Below, piece by piece: positions 24,532 through 33,559 of a stretch of DNA of 51,275 nt. The stretch's first letter is position 1. Each line of letters opens with the position of its first letter. This DNA comes from Avichristensenella sp031549905 (GTDB lineage Bacteria; Bacillota; Clostridia; Christensenellales; Aristaeellaceae), in contig JAVBPC010000004.1 of NCBI GenBank assembly GCA_031549905.1, forward strand, positions 1-51,275, in the 5' to 3' direction. The notes beneath the pieces are model-generated. The model saw only the letters and a program-made list of their open reading frames with translations, was not told the DNA's origin and did no database searches. A program made the position numbers and the translations under genes.

Positions 24532-26985
24532 CTATTCCGCCGCCTTCCAAACCCACTTCTCCCTGGGCAGCCATTCGCGCAACACGCGCTCCATTTCCTT
24601 GATCTCCAGCGGCTTTGAAAGGAAATCGTTCATGCCGTTGCGCAGGAACATCTCGCGCACATCGCCGATGGCGTTTGCGGTAAGCGCGACAATGGGCATC
24701 GTGCGGCAGCTTTCGCGGGGCAGCCCGCGGATGAGCAGCGTGGTGTCCACGCCGTCCATGCCGGGCATCATGTGGTCCATCAGCACCAGGTCAAAGGGGC
24801 GCTCCTCGCACAGCGCGATGGCCTCGGGGCCGGACTTGGCGGTGATAACAGTCGCATCGTAAGTCAGCAGAAACTCTTCGGTAATCATCAGGTTGATTTC
24901 GTTGTCATCCACGACCAGAATGGTTGCATCCAGTAGCTGGATGCTGCCGGCGTACGCTTCCTCGGCATGGGTGTGTGAGGCGCCAACGGCCGTTTCATCG
25001 ATCAGGCCGGCGGCAACCGACGAGGTGAGCGGCATGAACTGCAGCAGTACATTGTCAGGCAGCCCATGCTCGGTGATCAGCCGGTCGGTAAGCACCACGA
25101 ACTTGGTGCCGGGGCAGTTTTCCGGCTGCAGGCGGTCAAAATGGGCGTAGTCCACGAACACAAAGGCATACTTGCATAGGCCTTCGCCGCCGCGGATTTC
25201 TTCAGCGGCAATGCCCATTTGGGTAAGCTTGTCCATCAGGCTGTGCGACTTTTCCGGGTGCTGCACCCAAACGGCCACGCGCCGTGCGGGGGCGGCGGGG
25301 AGGCGCACCATCGGCTCCATCGTTTCCACCGCCTGCTTGATCGTGATGCTGAAGCACGATCCCTCGCCATATACGCTATCCACGGTGATGGTGCCGTCCA
25401 TCCTCTCCACCAGGCTTTTTGTGATGGCAAGGCCAAGCCCCGTGCCCTCGACGTTTCTGTTTTTCTTCGTATCCAGCTGCGAGAAGTTGCCAAACAGCAT
25501 CGGCAGGTCTTCTTTTCTGATGCCGATGCCGGTGTCGTGCACCTGCATCGTCAGCGCGACAAACCCGGGCTGGGTTTGGATTGGCTCCGCGCGAAGCACC
25601 AGGCGCACATAGCCTTCCTTGGTGAACTTTACGGCGTTGGTCAGGATGTTTACGGCGATCTGCTTGACGCGCGTGATGTCGCCGATCATCTCACGCGGAA
25701 GGCTCGGGCTGTCCTCCACGATGAGCTCGATCGGCTTTTGCCCGATGCGGATGCGGATCATGGTGACGATATCGTTAATGAACCCGGCTGTCAGGTATTT
25801 TTCCGGCGTAATTTCGATGACGCCGGCCTCTATCTTGGATAGGTCCAAGATGTCATTGATGATGGTCAGCAGCGAGTTTGCCGCGCTGCGGATGTTGTGC
25901 AGATATTCCATCGTGGGCTCCGGCGGCTTCTGGCGCAGCGCCAGGTCCGTCATGCCCAAGATGGCGTTCATCGGCGTTCTAATTTCATGGCTCATGTTGG
26001 CCAGGAATTCAGACTTGGTGCGGTTGGCAAGCTCGGCGGCTTCCAGGCGGCGCTGCTCGGTGATATCGGTATAGAACCCTTCCAGCATGTACGGCGAGCC
26101 ATCCGGGTGGCGCTCCACCACACGGCTGCGCTCCCAGATCCACTTCTGCGTGCCATCTTTCATGATCATGCGGAATGTGGTTTCCAGCGGCAGGCCAACG
26201 GACAGCGTTTCGGAGTTGATTTTTTCAAGCGGCCCTACGTCGTCCGGGTGGATCATATCAAAAAAGCGCAGCGAGTTGTTGTGCATCAGCTCTTCCGGCG
26301 TGTATCCAGTTAGCTGGTAACAGCCGTCGCTGACGAATGTGAAGGTGAAATCCGGCGGATCATTCAGGCACTGATACACCATGCCGGGCAGGTTTGACAT
26401 CAGCATCTGAAAGCGCTTGTTGTTCTTATCCAGGTCGATCATCGCCTGGCGGCGCACGGCCGATTCCATCGCTACGGTGACAAAGTCTGCCAGAGACGAC
26501 GCAAACGCCTGCTCTTCCTGCGACCAATGGCGGTAGGTATGGAACAGTTCAATGCACACCACGCCCGTAAGGTTCCCGCCAATGCGCACCGGCGCGTCCA
26601 GCAGCGAGCAGACATCCGGCCCGTATGTTTCGCGCAAGCCTTCCAGAACCGAGCCTGCATCCACATCATTGATGACGAGCAGGCGCTCTGTGGTCAGCTG
26701 TTGGATGTATTGCGGGCGTTCTTTTAAGGAAAAGTCATCCTGCACTTCAAACGCGTCATCCTCGGGGGTATAGCTGGTGATGCTTTCCAGCATCATCGAC
26801 TGCCGGTTGATCCGCCAGATGCCGATGCGCGTGACGTTCAGCGCCAGGCAGCCTTCCATGGCGATCACCTTGGTCGCGTTTTCCAGTATGCCCGCCGTCA
26901 GCGCGGGGGATTTGGTGATTTCCGCCAGCGCGCGGCTGAGCCGCCTGGCCTCGGCGTTGGGGCTGGTAACGTGGTTACTTTCCAT
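24532..26985 (-). CDS. Soluble hybrid sensor histidine kinase (GAF-PAS-HisKA-HATPase-pseudoREC-REC)
   Basis: This 817-residue kinase has no transmembrane helix and so senses a cytoplasmic signal. In order: GAF domain (about 30-178), PAS domain (192-315, ending YTDITEQRRLE), HisKA with His333 in NMSHEIRTPMN, HATPase (435-553; NILTNAVKF, DTGIGI, GTGLGL), a receiver-like domain lacking a clear phosphoacceptor (567-665), and a true receiver (688-805) with Asp737 in LVLMDHMMPGMDG. ATG at 26985 is preferred to the upstream GTG at 26994 because GGAG is correctly spaced for it. No output regulator or HPt domain is adjacent; the LytTR regulator at 16327 is a possible partner. It lies 21 bases after ygjP and is probably co-transcribed. 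Confidence 0.9.
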   Translation of the reverse strand: MESNHVTSPNAEARRLSRALAEITKSPALTAGILENATKVIAMEGCLALNVTRIGIWRINRQSMMLESITSYTPEDDAFEVQDDFSLKERPQYIQQLTTERLLVINDVDAGSVLEGLRETYGPDVCSLLDAPVRIGGNLTGVVCIELFHTYRHWSQEEQAFASSLADFVTVAMESAVRRQAMIDLDKNNKRFQMLMSNLPGMVYQCLNDPPDFTFTFVSDGCYQLTGYTPEELMHNNSLRFFDMIHPDDVGPLEKINSETLSVGLPLETTFRMIMKDGTQKWIWERSRVVERHPDGSPYMLEGFYTDITEQRRLEAAELANRTKSEFLANMSHEIRTPMNAILGMTDLALRQKPPEPTMEYLHNIRSAANSLLTIINDILDLSKIEAGVIEITPEKYLTAGFINDIVTMIRIRIGQKPIELIVEDSPSLPREMIGDITRVKQIAVNILTNAVKFTKEGYVRLVLRAEPIQTQPGFVALTMQVHDTGIGIRKEDLPMLFGNFSQLDTKKNRNVEGTGLGLAITKSLVERMDGTITVDSVYGEGSCFSITIKQAVETMEPMVRLPAAPARRVAVWVQHPEKSHSLMDKLTQMGIAAEEIRGGEGLCKYAFVFVDYAHFDRLQPENCPGTKFVVLTDRLITEHGLPDNVLLQFMPLTSSVAAGLIDETAVGASHTHAEEAYAGSIQLLDATILVVDDNEINLMITEEFLLTYDATVITAKSGPEAIALCEERPFDLVLMDHMMPGMDGVDTTLLIRGLPRESCRTMPIVALTANAIGDVREMFLRNGMNDFLSKPLEIKEMERVLREWLPREKWVWKAAE

Positions 26986-27006
26986 GGGATACACTCCGTC
27001 CCTGCG

Positions 27007-27531
27007 TCAATTGGTTTTCAGCAGCGCGCGCCGCGCCGCATAGTCGGGCAGTATGCTTTCCACCAGCCGGTAAAAGGCCTCTCCGTGGTTTTTATGGCGG
27101 ATATGCGCCAATTCATGCACCACCACATAGTCAATCGCGGCGTCGGGGTAGCGCATCAGGCGGTATGAAAAGCTGAGGCGGTTCTTTCCGCTGCAACTGC
27201 CGTGGCGCGTTTTTGCCCCCGTGATGCTGATGCCGGCGGGGGAAAGCCCCATCACCGCCGCGTAATGGGCTACACGGGCGGGCAGCATGTCCGCAGCTTT
27301 CTGCCGAAGCGCCAGGATTTCTTCGCCGGTCGGCTCCGGGTACGCTTCACGCTTTTCGCGCTGCGAGGCAAGGTGCGCATCAATCCAGTCCGCGCGCGCG
27401 GCGACCAGCCGGTCAATCTCCCGCGCGGGCAAATGCCGAGGTGCGCGAATAACGACCTGAAGCTCCCTGGTGATCTGTATCGCCAGGGTTTTCCGGTCGC
27501 TGCGGATGATGCTGTAAACCAAGCTCTTCAT
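27007..27531 (-). CDS. YgjP/SprT-like zinc metallohydrolase
   Basis: This 174-residue cytoplasmic protein has the zinc site HELAHIRHKNHGEAFY (HExxH with a third histidine), and the TRHGSCSGKNRLSFSYRLMRYP segment characteristic of the YgjP/DUF45 family. The family looks like a small metalloprotease, but the physiological substrate is not established; E. coli YgjP has been linked to nucleotide chemistry. The N-terminal part is shorter than in many homologues. The ATG at 27531 coincides with the predicted transcription start, so the mRNA appears leaderless. Confidence 0.85.
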   Translation of the reverse strand: MKSLVYSIIRSDRKTLAIQITRELQVVIRAPRHLPAREIDRLVAARADWIDAHLASQREKREAYPEPTGEEILALRQKAADMLPARVAHYAAVMGLSPAGISITGAKTRHGSCSGKNRLSFSYRLMRYPDAAIDYVVVHELAHIRHKNHGEAFYRLVESILPDYAARRALLKTN

Positions 27532-27537
27532 GCACCC

Positions 27538-27566
27538 ATTATAGCAAACTATGCGAGGAATGACAA
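27538..27566 (-). promoter_or_regulatory. Promoter of ygjP and the hybrid kinase, apparently leaderless
   Basis: Minus-strand TTGTCA (27566-27561), 17-base spacer, perfect TATAAT (27543-27538). Only six bases (GGGTGC) separate the -10 box from the ATG at 27531, so transcription should begin at or next to the start codon. Confidence 0.8.
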
Positions 27567-27656
27567 TTGAGGGAGAAGCTTTTGTTGCGCACTGATAGGC
27601 GGTATTTTCACGGAATATCTTCCTTTGGCGGAGGGTGCGGTGTGCTTATGAATAGT

Positions 27657-27690
27657 AAAAACGGGAACCGTCTTCGGCCCCCGTTTTTCA
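27657..27690 (-). terminator. Terminator after htrA, possibly bidirectional
   Basis: On the minus strand AAAAACGGGGGCC pairs with GGTTCCCGTTTTT around GAAGAC. A-runs and T-runs flank both sides of the stem, so it could act in both directions. Confidence 0.8.
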
Positions 27691-27699
27691 TGTGCTGCC

Positions 27700-28848
27700 C
27701 TACTCTTCCATTGTCACCGTCATCGTTAGCGTCAGATACTCCCCGTCCGGTATCGTCTGATCCACCGTCAATTCCGAAAGCCCCGGAATGCGGTAGACCT
27801 TGAAGCTCACGGTTTCCCCGGCGGAATGCTTGCGCACGGCGGCGCTGACCTCTTCGCCAGTTGTCACGCGGATGCCATCCACCTCAAGGATCAGGTCATC
27901 CACCTTCATGCCTGCCGCGGCCGCGGGCGAGCCAGCCTGTACCTTGGTGACCAGCACGCTGCGGGGCAGCATGTCCTTGCTTGGCTCCATGGAAGGTGTG
28001 GCAAGGTCGTTTGTTGCGATGCCCACGCGCGGGTAGCGCACCTTGCCGTACTGCAAAAGGTCATTGACGATCGTTTTCACGCTGTTGACGGGGATCGCAA
28101 ACCCGATGCCCTCAATGGAGGCATAGCCGTAGTAGCCGTTATTGGAAAGCTTCATCGATGTGATGCCCACCAGCTCACCCTGGATGTTGAACAGCCCGCC
28201 GCCACTGTTTCCGGCGTTGATGGCCGCGTTGGTCTGTATCATGTTGGTTGCGCCTGCCGCGCCGCTGTTTCGGCCCGTTTCGGTCATGTCGCGGCCAAGC
28301 CCGCTGATGACGCCCACGGTCAAAGTGTTTGCGAATTGCGCGCCCAGCGGGTTTCCGATCACCAGCGCCCAGTCGCCAACAGACAGCGCATCGGAATCGC
28401 CCACCTTGGCGGTGGGAATCTTGCCTGATTCGATTTTCAGCACGGCAACGTCGGTCGCCTGGTCGCCCGCGATGTACTCGGCAGGGTATGACGTATCCCC
28501 GCTGACAACGTAGATCGCCTCCGCGCCCTCGATGACGTGGTAGTTGGTCACCACATACCCGTCATCTGAAATGGCAACGCCCGACCCGACGTAGGAGGTG
28601 GACTGCGAAATGCGCCCACCGAGCATACTGGTGCTTGTCATGATCTCGATGCCCACCACGGATGGGCTGACGCTGGAATGCACGGCCTTGAACGGGCTAT
28701 CCAGCATGCCTGCGGTGGCGGTATCCTCGGCAAATGCGATGCCGCGCGGTGTCAGCCCAATATTTTGGGGCAGGAAAATGGCCGCGACAGTCATCAGCGC
28801 GGCAATTGCCAGCGCGGCGCGGCCCATACGGCGGTTATTTTGCGTCAT
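27700..28848 (-). CDS. htrA: HtrA/DegP-type membrane-anchored serine protease
   Basis: This 382-residue envelope protease degrades or handles misfolded exported proteins. It has an N-terminal membrane anchor (about 11-33), a trypsin-like domain with the triad His (VVTNYHVIEG), Asp (QATDVAVLKI) and Ser (NAGNSGGGLF), and one C-terminal PDZ domain (SPAAAAGMKVDDLILEVDG). ATG at 28848 is chosen because GAAAGGAGCC precedes it and the protein then begins with a normal short cytoplasmic tail. It follows a kinase gene by 31 bases, in a regulator-kinase-protease operon. Confidence 0.92.
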   Translation of the reverse strand: MTQNNRRMGRAALAIAALMTVAAIFLPQNIGLTPRGIAFAEDTATAGMLDSPFKAVHSSVSPSVVGIEIMTSTSMLGGRISQSTSYVGSGVAISDDGYVVTNYHVIEGAEAIYVVSGDTSYPAEYIAGDQATDVAVLKIESGKIPTAKVGDSDALSVGDWALVIGNPLGAQFANTLTVGVISGLGRDMTETGRNSGAAGATNMIQTNAAINAGNSGGGLFNIQGELVGITSMKLSNNGYYGYASIEGIGFAIPVNSVKTIVNDLLQYGKVRYPRVGIATNDLATPSMEPSKDMLPRSVLVTKVQAGSPAAAAGMKVDDLILEVDGIRVTTGEEVSAAVRKHSAGETVSFKVYRIPGLSELTVDQTIPDGEYLTLTMTVTMEE

Positions 28849-28879
28849 GGAAAAGGCTCCTTTCGGTTCTGTCGCCCTA

Positions 28880-30307
28880 TTATGCCCCTTCCAATGTAAA
28901 TTCAAAACGCGTTTCCACTAAAGGCGTGGAGCGCACGGTGATTCGCTGCCCATGCTCATCAATGATGCGCTTTGCGATGGCAAGGCCAAGACCCGTGCCG
29001 CCGCCGCCCCGCGTATGCGCCTTGTCGGCCATGTAAAACCGGTCGAACACGCGCGGCAGGTCATCCGGGGAGATTCCGGGGCCGTCATCGCAAACGGAAA
29101 CGCGCACGGTGTCCTTTTCGCGTTTGGTGGCAAGCGTGATCTTGCCGCCCTCCTTGTCGTATTTTACAGCGTTATCCAGCAGGTTTACCAGCACCTGCTC
29201 GATGCGGTCCGGGTCGGCGTGCACAAAGCAGGTTTCATCGTCAAATTGCACATCCACATCGATGTTCTTTTCGGAAATGCGCCCCTCTTGCCTCAGCAGT
29301 GCGCGGGCCAGCATTTCGTTGATGTCAAAGCGCGATTTCGCAAGCGGCGTTTGCCCGCTTTCGATGTGCGAAAGATCCAGCAGCGTTGCAATCAGCTTGC
29401 TAAGCCTTTTCGTTTCGGAAGAGACGATTTCCAGGTAATGGTCGCGCTCGCCGTCCGGGATGGTGCCGTCCAGCATGCCGCCGACGAACCCCTGCATGCT
29501 GGTCAGCGGGGAGCGAAGTTCATGCGATACATTGGCCACAAACTCGCGCCGGGTGCTTTCCAGCTGCTCCAGCTCGCCCGCCATGGTGTTGAAAGACTCT
29601 GCCAAGCGGCCCACTTCATCCCTGGACTTTACCGGCACGCGCTTTTCAAAGTCTCCGCGCGCAAACCGGTCGGCAGCTTCCGCCATGGCCCGCAGCGGCT
29701 TGGTGATCACGCGGCACACAAACAGCAGCAATACCCCGCCGATCGCCATGGAAATGAGCGTCGCCCTGAGCACCTGGCCTATGATTTCCTGATAGCTGGC
29801 TTCTACATTTTGTGCGCTGGTGAAAATAAACACCGCGCCCAGCACCTGCCCGTTCTGCACAAACGGCGCGCCCACGGTGAACATGGGTTTGCCGGTTTCC
29901 GGCTGGGTGGTGCGCACTTTGACCTCTTGCCCCTCTTCCAGCAGCTTGATAAACGCGTCGAATTCCTCCTGGGTGAAGCTGCTGTAGCTGGAACTGATTT
30001 CCATTGTGTTATCGCCAATGGGTATAACGTTGCTATGCCTGTCGATAACAAGCAGCAGCGCATCATATTCCTGCATGATATCCGTGCATTTCCACATGAG
30101 GTAGCGGTCGGTTTCGTTGGAAACGAATGCGTTGCGCTGCGAGGCCAGATACGCCACATCGTACGCCTCGGCCGTCAGCGCGTCCAGCCGCGCGTCAATT
30201 TTGTCGGTGCGGATGCGGTCATACATCAAAAGCGACATCAGCAGCATCGCGATCAGCAACACCGCCGTGTACATGATCATCAGCCTTGCGTACAGCGTGC
30301 GGAACAT
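28880..30307 (-). CDS. Sensor histidine kinase, envelope type
   Basis: This 475-residue kinase has TM1 (about 8-28), an extracytoplasmic sensing domain of about 150 residues, TM2 near 180-200 (LISMAIGGVLLLFVCRV), a HAMP domain, HisKA with the phosphoacceptor histidine in NVSHELRSPLTSM and an HATPase domain (NLLDNAVKYD, DDGPGI, GTGLGLAIAK). It overlaps its response regulator gene by one base (TAATG). With htrA downstream, an inferred role is sensing cell-envelope or secretion stress, as in CssRS, although the sequence alone does not separate it from PhoR- or WalK-type kinases. Confidence 0.93.
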   Translation of the reverse strand: MFRTLYARLMIMYTAVLLIAMLLMSLLMYDRIRTDKIDARLDALTAEAYDVAYLASQRNAFVSNETDRYLMWKCTDIMQEYDALLLVIDRHSNVIPIGDNTMEISSSYSSFTQEEFDAFIKLLEEGQEVKVRTTQPETGKPMFTVGAPFVQNGQVLGAVFIFTSAQNVEASYQEIIGQVLRATLISMAIGGVLLLFVCRVITKPLRAMAEAADRFARGDFEKRVPVKSRDEVGRLAESFNTMAGELEQLESTRREFVANVSHELRSPLTSMQGFVGGMLDGTIPDGERDHYLEIVSSETKRLSKLIATLLDLSHIESGQTPLAKSRFDINEMLARALLRQEGRISEKNIDVDVQFDDETCFVHADPDRIEQVLVNLLDNAVKYDKEGGKITLATKREKDTVRVSVCDDGPGISPDDLPRVFDRFYMADKAHTRGGGGTGLGLAIAKRIIDEHGQRITVRSTPLVETRFEFTLEGA

Positions 30308-30996
30308 TACTTTACCTCGAACTTGTAGCCCACGCTCCAGACCGTTTTGATCTGCCAGCCGTAGGTTTCGCTTTCGGAAAGCTTTTCGCGCAGGCGCTTG
30401 ACGTGCACATCCACCGTGCGCGAATCGCCAAAGAAGTCATACCCCCACACCTGTTCCAGCAGCTGCTGCCTGGTGAACACCAAGTTTGGGTGACTGCCCA
30501 AAAAATACAGCACTTCCAGTTCTTTGGGCGGCATCTCAACATCGCGTCCGGCGTACTGCACGGCATAGCGCCCGATGTTTACCGTAAGCCCCGGAAACGA
30601 AATCTCTTTGGTGGGCGTGTCGCCCGTCTGATACCGCCGCGACACGGCCTTCACGCGCGCCAGCAGTTCCTTTGGCTCAAAGGGTTTGACGACATAATCG
30701 TCCGCACCAAGCTCCAGGCCCAGCACCTTGTCAAAGGTTTCGCCCTTTGCCGTCAGCATGATGATGGGGATGTTGCTGGTGCGGCGCACCTCGCGGCACA
30801 CCTCCCAGCCGTCCATTCCGGGCAGCATGATATCCAGCAGCATCAAGCCCGGCGGGTTGCGGCGGAACGCTTCCAGCGCCTTGTCTCCCCGGTCCGCCGT
30901 TTCCACGTCATACCCTTCTTTTTCCAGGTACAGGCGTACCAGCTGCACAATGTTCGGGTCATCATCGACCAACAGGATGCGGGCTTTGCCCTTCAT
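30307..30996 (-). CDS. OmpR-family response regulator
   Basis: This 229-residue transcription factor has a receiver domain with DDD near residues 11-13, the phosphoacceptor Asp in LMLLDIMLPGMDG (about residue 55), and the KPFEPKELLARV switch. A winged-helix DNA-binding domain follows (about 130-229, SRTVDVHVKRLREKL and VWSVGYKFE). AAGGAGG sits well before the ATG at 30996. It is the first gene of the regulator-kinase-htrA operon. Confidence 0.94.
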   Translation of the reverse strand: MKGKARILLVDDDPNIVQLVRLYLEKEGYDVETADRGDKALEAFRRNPPGLMLLDIMLPGMDGWEVCREVRRTSNIPIIMLTAKGETFDKVLGLELGADDYVVKPFEPKELLARVKAVSRRYQTGDTPTKEISFPGLTVNIGRYAVQYAGRDVEMPPKELEVLYFLGSHPNLVFTRQQLLEQVWGYDFFGDSRTVDVHVKRLREKLSESETYGWQIKTVWSVGYKFEVK

Positions 30997-31026
30997 TGGG
31001 TTGCCTCCTTGTTAGATGGGGAACGC

Positions 31027-31186
31027 TGGGACGCTGTCCCAGGCCCTGCCAAAGGGATTTCATCCCTTTGGAATCCCTGCATTTTCGCCTCACGGCGGGA
31101 TGAGTATTTGCTATTTCTTCCCCTATGAAGGGATTCTTAAGGGCCTAAGGCCCTTAAGTGGGGTTCCAAGGGGCAAAGCCCCTTGG
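31027..31186. repeat. Cluster of dispersed palindromic modules between the regulator operon and mutS2
   Basis: Four palindromes: TGGGACgctGTCCCA (31027-31041), AAAGGGATttcATCCCTTT (31051-31069), CTTAAGGGCCTAAGGCCCTTAAG (31136-31158) and CCAAGGGGCaaaGCCCCTTGG (31166-31186). The last two match modules at 24409-24427 and 24496-24516 almost exactly. They occupy the 208-base gap and no coding frame is evident there. Confidence 0.75.
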
Positions 31187-31204
31187 CCCACCGTCCTTTT
31201 GCAC

Positions 31205-33559
31205 CTACCGCAGCGTCACCACGGTGACCCCGTCCTCGCCCTCGCCGTATTTTCCCGCGCGGAAAGCCTTTACATGCGGGTGGCGGCGCAGGTGTTCCTT
31301 GATGCCCGCGCGCAGCGTGCCGGTGCCCTTGCCGTGGATGATCGAAACCTCGCCCAGCGATGACAGCACGGAATCATCCAGGTATTTGTCCACAGTGTCG
31401 ATGGCTTCATCCAGGGACATGCCGCGCAGGTCGCATTCCAGCTTCACAGAGCGCGTCATCATGTCCACATCGGAGCGGGTGCTGGTGACGGCTTTTGCTC
31501 CTTGCTGCGCATCGCGCTTTAGTTGCGTGATGTGCACGGTCAGCTTGAGTATGCCCGCCTGCACGGTGACTTCGCCCTTCGCGTCCGGCGCGGAAAGCAC
31601 GGTGCCGCGCGTGCCCAGGTGCACGATCTGCACGTTGTCGCCCACTTTCAGGTCCTTGGGCGTCATCAGCGTGGGCACAGGGGTTGCCAACGTTTGCTTC
31701 AGCTCGTCCGCCGCGCCTTCCATCTTTTTGCGCGCGGCCTGTATTTCGTGTTCGCGAAGGCCAGCGCCTTCCTTCTGCATGCGGCGCAGCTCGCCGATGA
31801 CCTCTTCGCTGTCGCGGCGCGCCTTGTCCACGATTCTTCTGGCTTCCTCGCGCGCCTTGTCCAGCTGGCGTTCTCGGTCGGCTTGCAGCTTTTCCTTTTC
31901 CTTTTCGGCGGCTTCGCGCATGCGCACCATTTCAAGGCGCGCCTCTTCCGCCATCTGGCGCTCCTTTTCGGCGATCTTGCGGTGATATTCGGCGTTCGCG
32001 ATGACATCCTCAAAGCGGATCTGGTCGCGGGACAGCATCTCCTTCGCGTCGGCGATCAGCCCGTCATCCAGGCCCAGGCGCTTGGAAATCTCAAACGCGT
32101 TGGACTTGCCCGGAATGCCGATGGACAGCCGGTAGGTGGGGCGCAGCGTTTCCACATCGAACTCGGCGGATGCGTTTTCCACGCCTTCCGTGGTTAGCGC
32201 GAACGCTTTCAGCTCCGCGTAGTGCGTGGTGGCAAGCGTGCGGGTTTCAAGCTTTAGCAGCCGGGTCAGGATGGCCTGCGCCAGCGCCGCGCCCTCGGTG
32301 GGGTCAGTGCCCGCGCCAAGCTCATCAAACAGTGCCAGCGAGCGCGGCGTTACGCCGCCCATGACGTTGACGATGTTCGTCATGTGTGATGAGAACGTGG
32401 ACAGCGATTGCTCGATCGACTGCTCATCGCCGATGTCGGCGAATACCTCATCAAATGTGGACAGTTCCGTGCCAAGGTCGGCGGGTACATGCAGCCCCGC
32501 CTGCGCCATCAGCGTGAACAGGCCCACGGTTTTCAGCGTCACCGTTTTGCCGCCGGTGTTGGGGCCGGTGATGATCAGCGTGGTAAAGCCGTCGCCCATC
32601 CACAGGTCGATCGGCACAACCTTTTCAGGGTCGATCAGGGGGTGCCTGCCCCGCGCGATTTTGATGAATCCTCGGTCGTTCATCTTGGGGGATACGGCGC
32701 GCATCTGGCGGGACAGCTGCCCCTTCGAGAAGAAAAAATCCAGCCGCGCCATGGCATCCAGGTTGTGGGCGATGGTATCCGCCTCCGGCGTGATGCGCTG
32801 GGACAGCGCCAGCAGGATGCGCTCGATTTCCGCCTTTTCTTTGGCGATCCACTGTTTCAGGTCATTGCCGATTTCCACCACAGCCATCGGTTCCACGAAG
32901 ATTGTCGCGCCGGAAGCGCTTTGGTCGTGGATCAGTCCGGGCACAAACGGCCTCGCTTCCGCCTTGACGGGGATCACATATCGATCGTTCCTGATGGTGA
33001 TGATCGGGTCCTGCAAATGCTTTGAAAACGCTGCGCTGTGAATCATGCTGTTCAGCTTTTCGCGCACGCGGTCGTTGCACTGGCGGATGTGGCGGCGGAT
33101 GGAGGATAGCTCGGAGCTTGCGCCGTCGGCGATTTCTTCTTCGCTCAAAATAGCGGAAAAGATGTCCTCTTCCAAACGGCGGAATGTGGAAAGCTCGCTG
33201 GCCAGCGCGGTGATGCGGGGGGTGTTTTCACGGTCGGTCACCAGCACATCGCGCGCGGCGCGGCCTGCGCGCAGGCATTGCGCCACATCCAGCAGCGCGC
33301 GGGGGGACAGCGTCGCGCCCAGCTTTGCCAGCGTTAGCTGCGGGCGGATATCCTGAAATGGGATCAGCGGGTGGTGCGGCAGGTACGTCAGCAGCACCAG
33401 CGCCTCTTCGGTTTCTTCCTGCGCAATGCGCGCTGACTGTAAGTCCTCACACGGAACAAGCGCCGCGCAGAGCTCCGCGCCCATCTCGGACACAGCCTCT
33501 CCGCGCAGCGTTTCAAGGATCTTTGTAAATTCCAGTACCCTAAGGGTTCTCTGTTGCAT
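31205..33559 (-). CDS. mutS2: MutS2 family ATPase/endonuclease
   Basis: This 784-residue protein has the MutS-type ATPase with Walker A ITGPNTGGKT and the helix STFSSHMTNIV, a long charged coiled coil (about 500-620) and a C-terminal Smr nuclease domain (LRGMSLDEA, IIHGKGTGTLR). Unlike MutS it lacks the mismatch-reading N-terminal domain. MutS2 proteins act in recombination control and, in Bacillus, in resolving collided ribosomes. The ATG at 33559 overlaps the zapA end by 20 bases and gives the family N-terminus (QQRTLRVLEFTKIL); longer upstream starts would extend into zapA. Confidence 0.95.
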   Translation of the reverse strand: MQQRTLRVLEFTKILETLRGEAVSEMGAELCAALVPCEDLQSARIAQEETEEALVLLTYLPHHPLIPFQDIRPQLTLAKLGATLSPRALLDVAQCLRAGRAARDVLVTDRENTPRITALASELSTFRRLEEDIFSAILSEEEIADGASSELSSIRRHIRQCNDRVREKLNSMIHSAAFSKHLQDPIITIRNDRYVIPVKAEARPFVPGLIHDQSASGATIFVEPMAVVEIGNDLKQWIAKEKAEIERILLALSQRITPEADTIAHNLDAMARLDFFFSKGQLSRQMRAVSPKMNDRGFIKIARGRHPLIDPEKVVPIDLWMGDGFTTLIITGPNTGGKTVTLKTVGLFTLMAQAGLHVPADLGTELSTFDEVFADIGDEQSIEQSLSTFSSHMTNIVNVMGGVTPRSLALFDELGAGTDPTEGAALAQAILTRLLKLETRTLATTHYAELKAFALTTEGVENASAEFDVETLRPTYRLSIGIPGKSNAFEISKRLGLDDGLIADAKEMLSRDQIRFEDVIANAEYHRKIAEKERQMAEEARLEMVRMREAAEKEKEKLQADRERQLDKAREEARRIVDKARRDSEEVIGELRRMQKEGAGLREHEIQAARKKMEGAADELKQTLATPVPTLMTPKDLKVGDNVQIVHLGTRGTVLSAPDAKGEVTVQAGILKLTVHITQLKRDAQQGAKAVTSTRSDVDMMTRSVKLECDLRGMSLDEAIDTVDKYLDDSVLSSLGEVSIIHGKGTGTLRAGIKEHLRRHPHVKAFRAGKYGEGEDGVTVVTLR

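Noticed and set aside
16188..31204. Reading the palindrome clusters as a CRISPR array
   Set aside because: The repeats are different short palindromes, not one repeat with regular unique spacers, and no cas genes are present.
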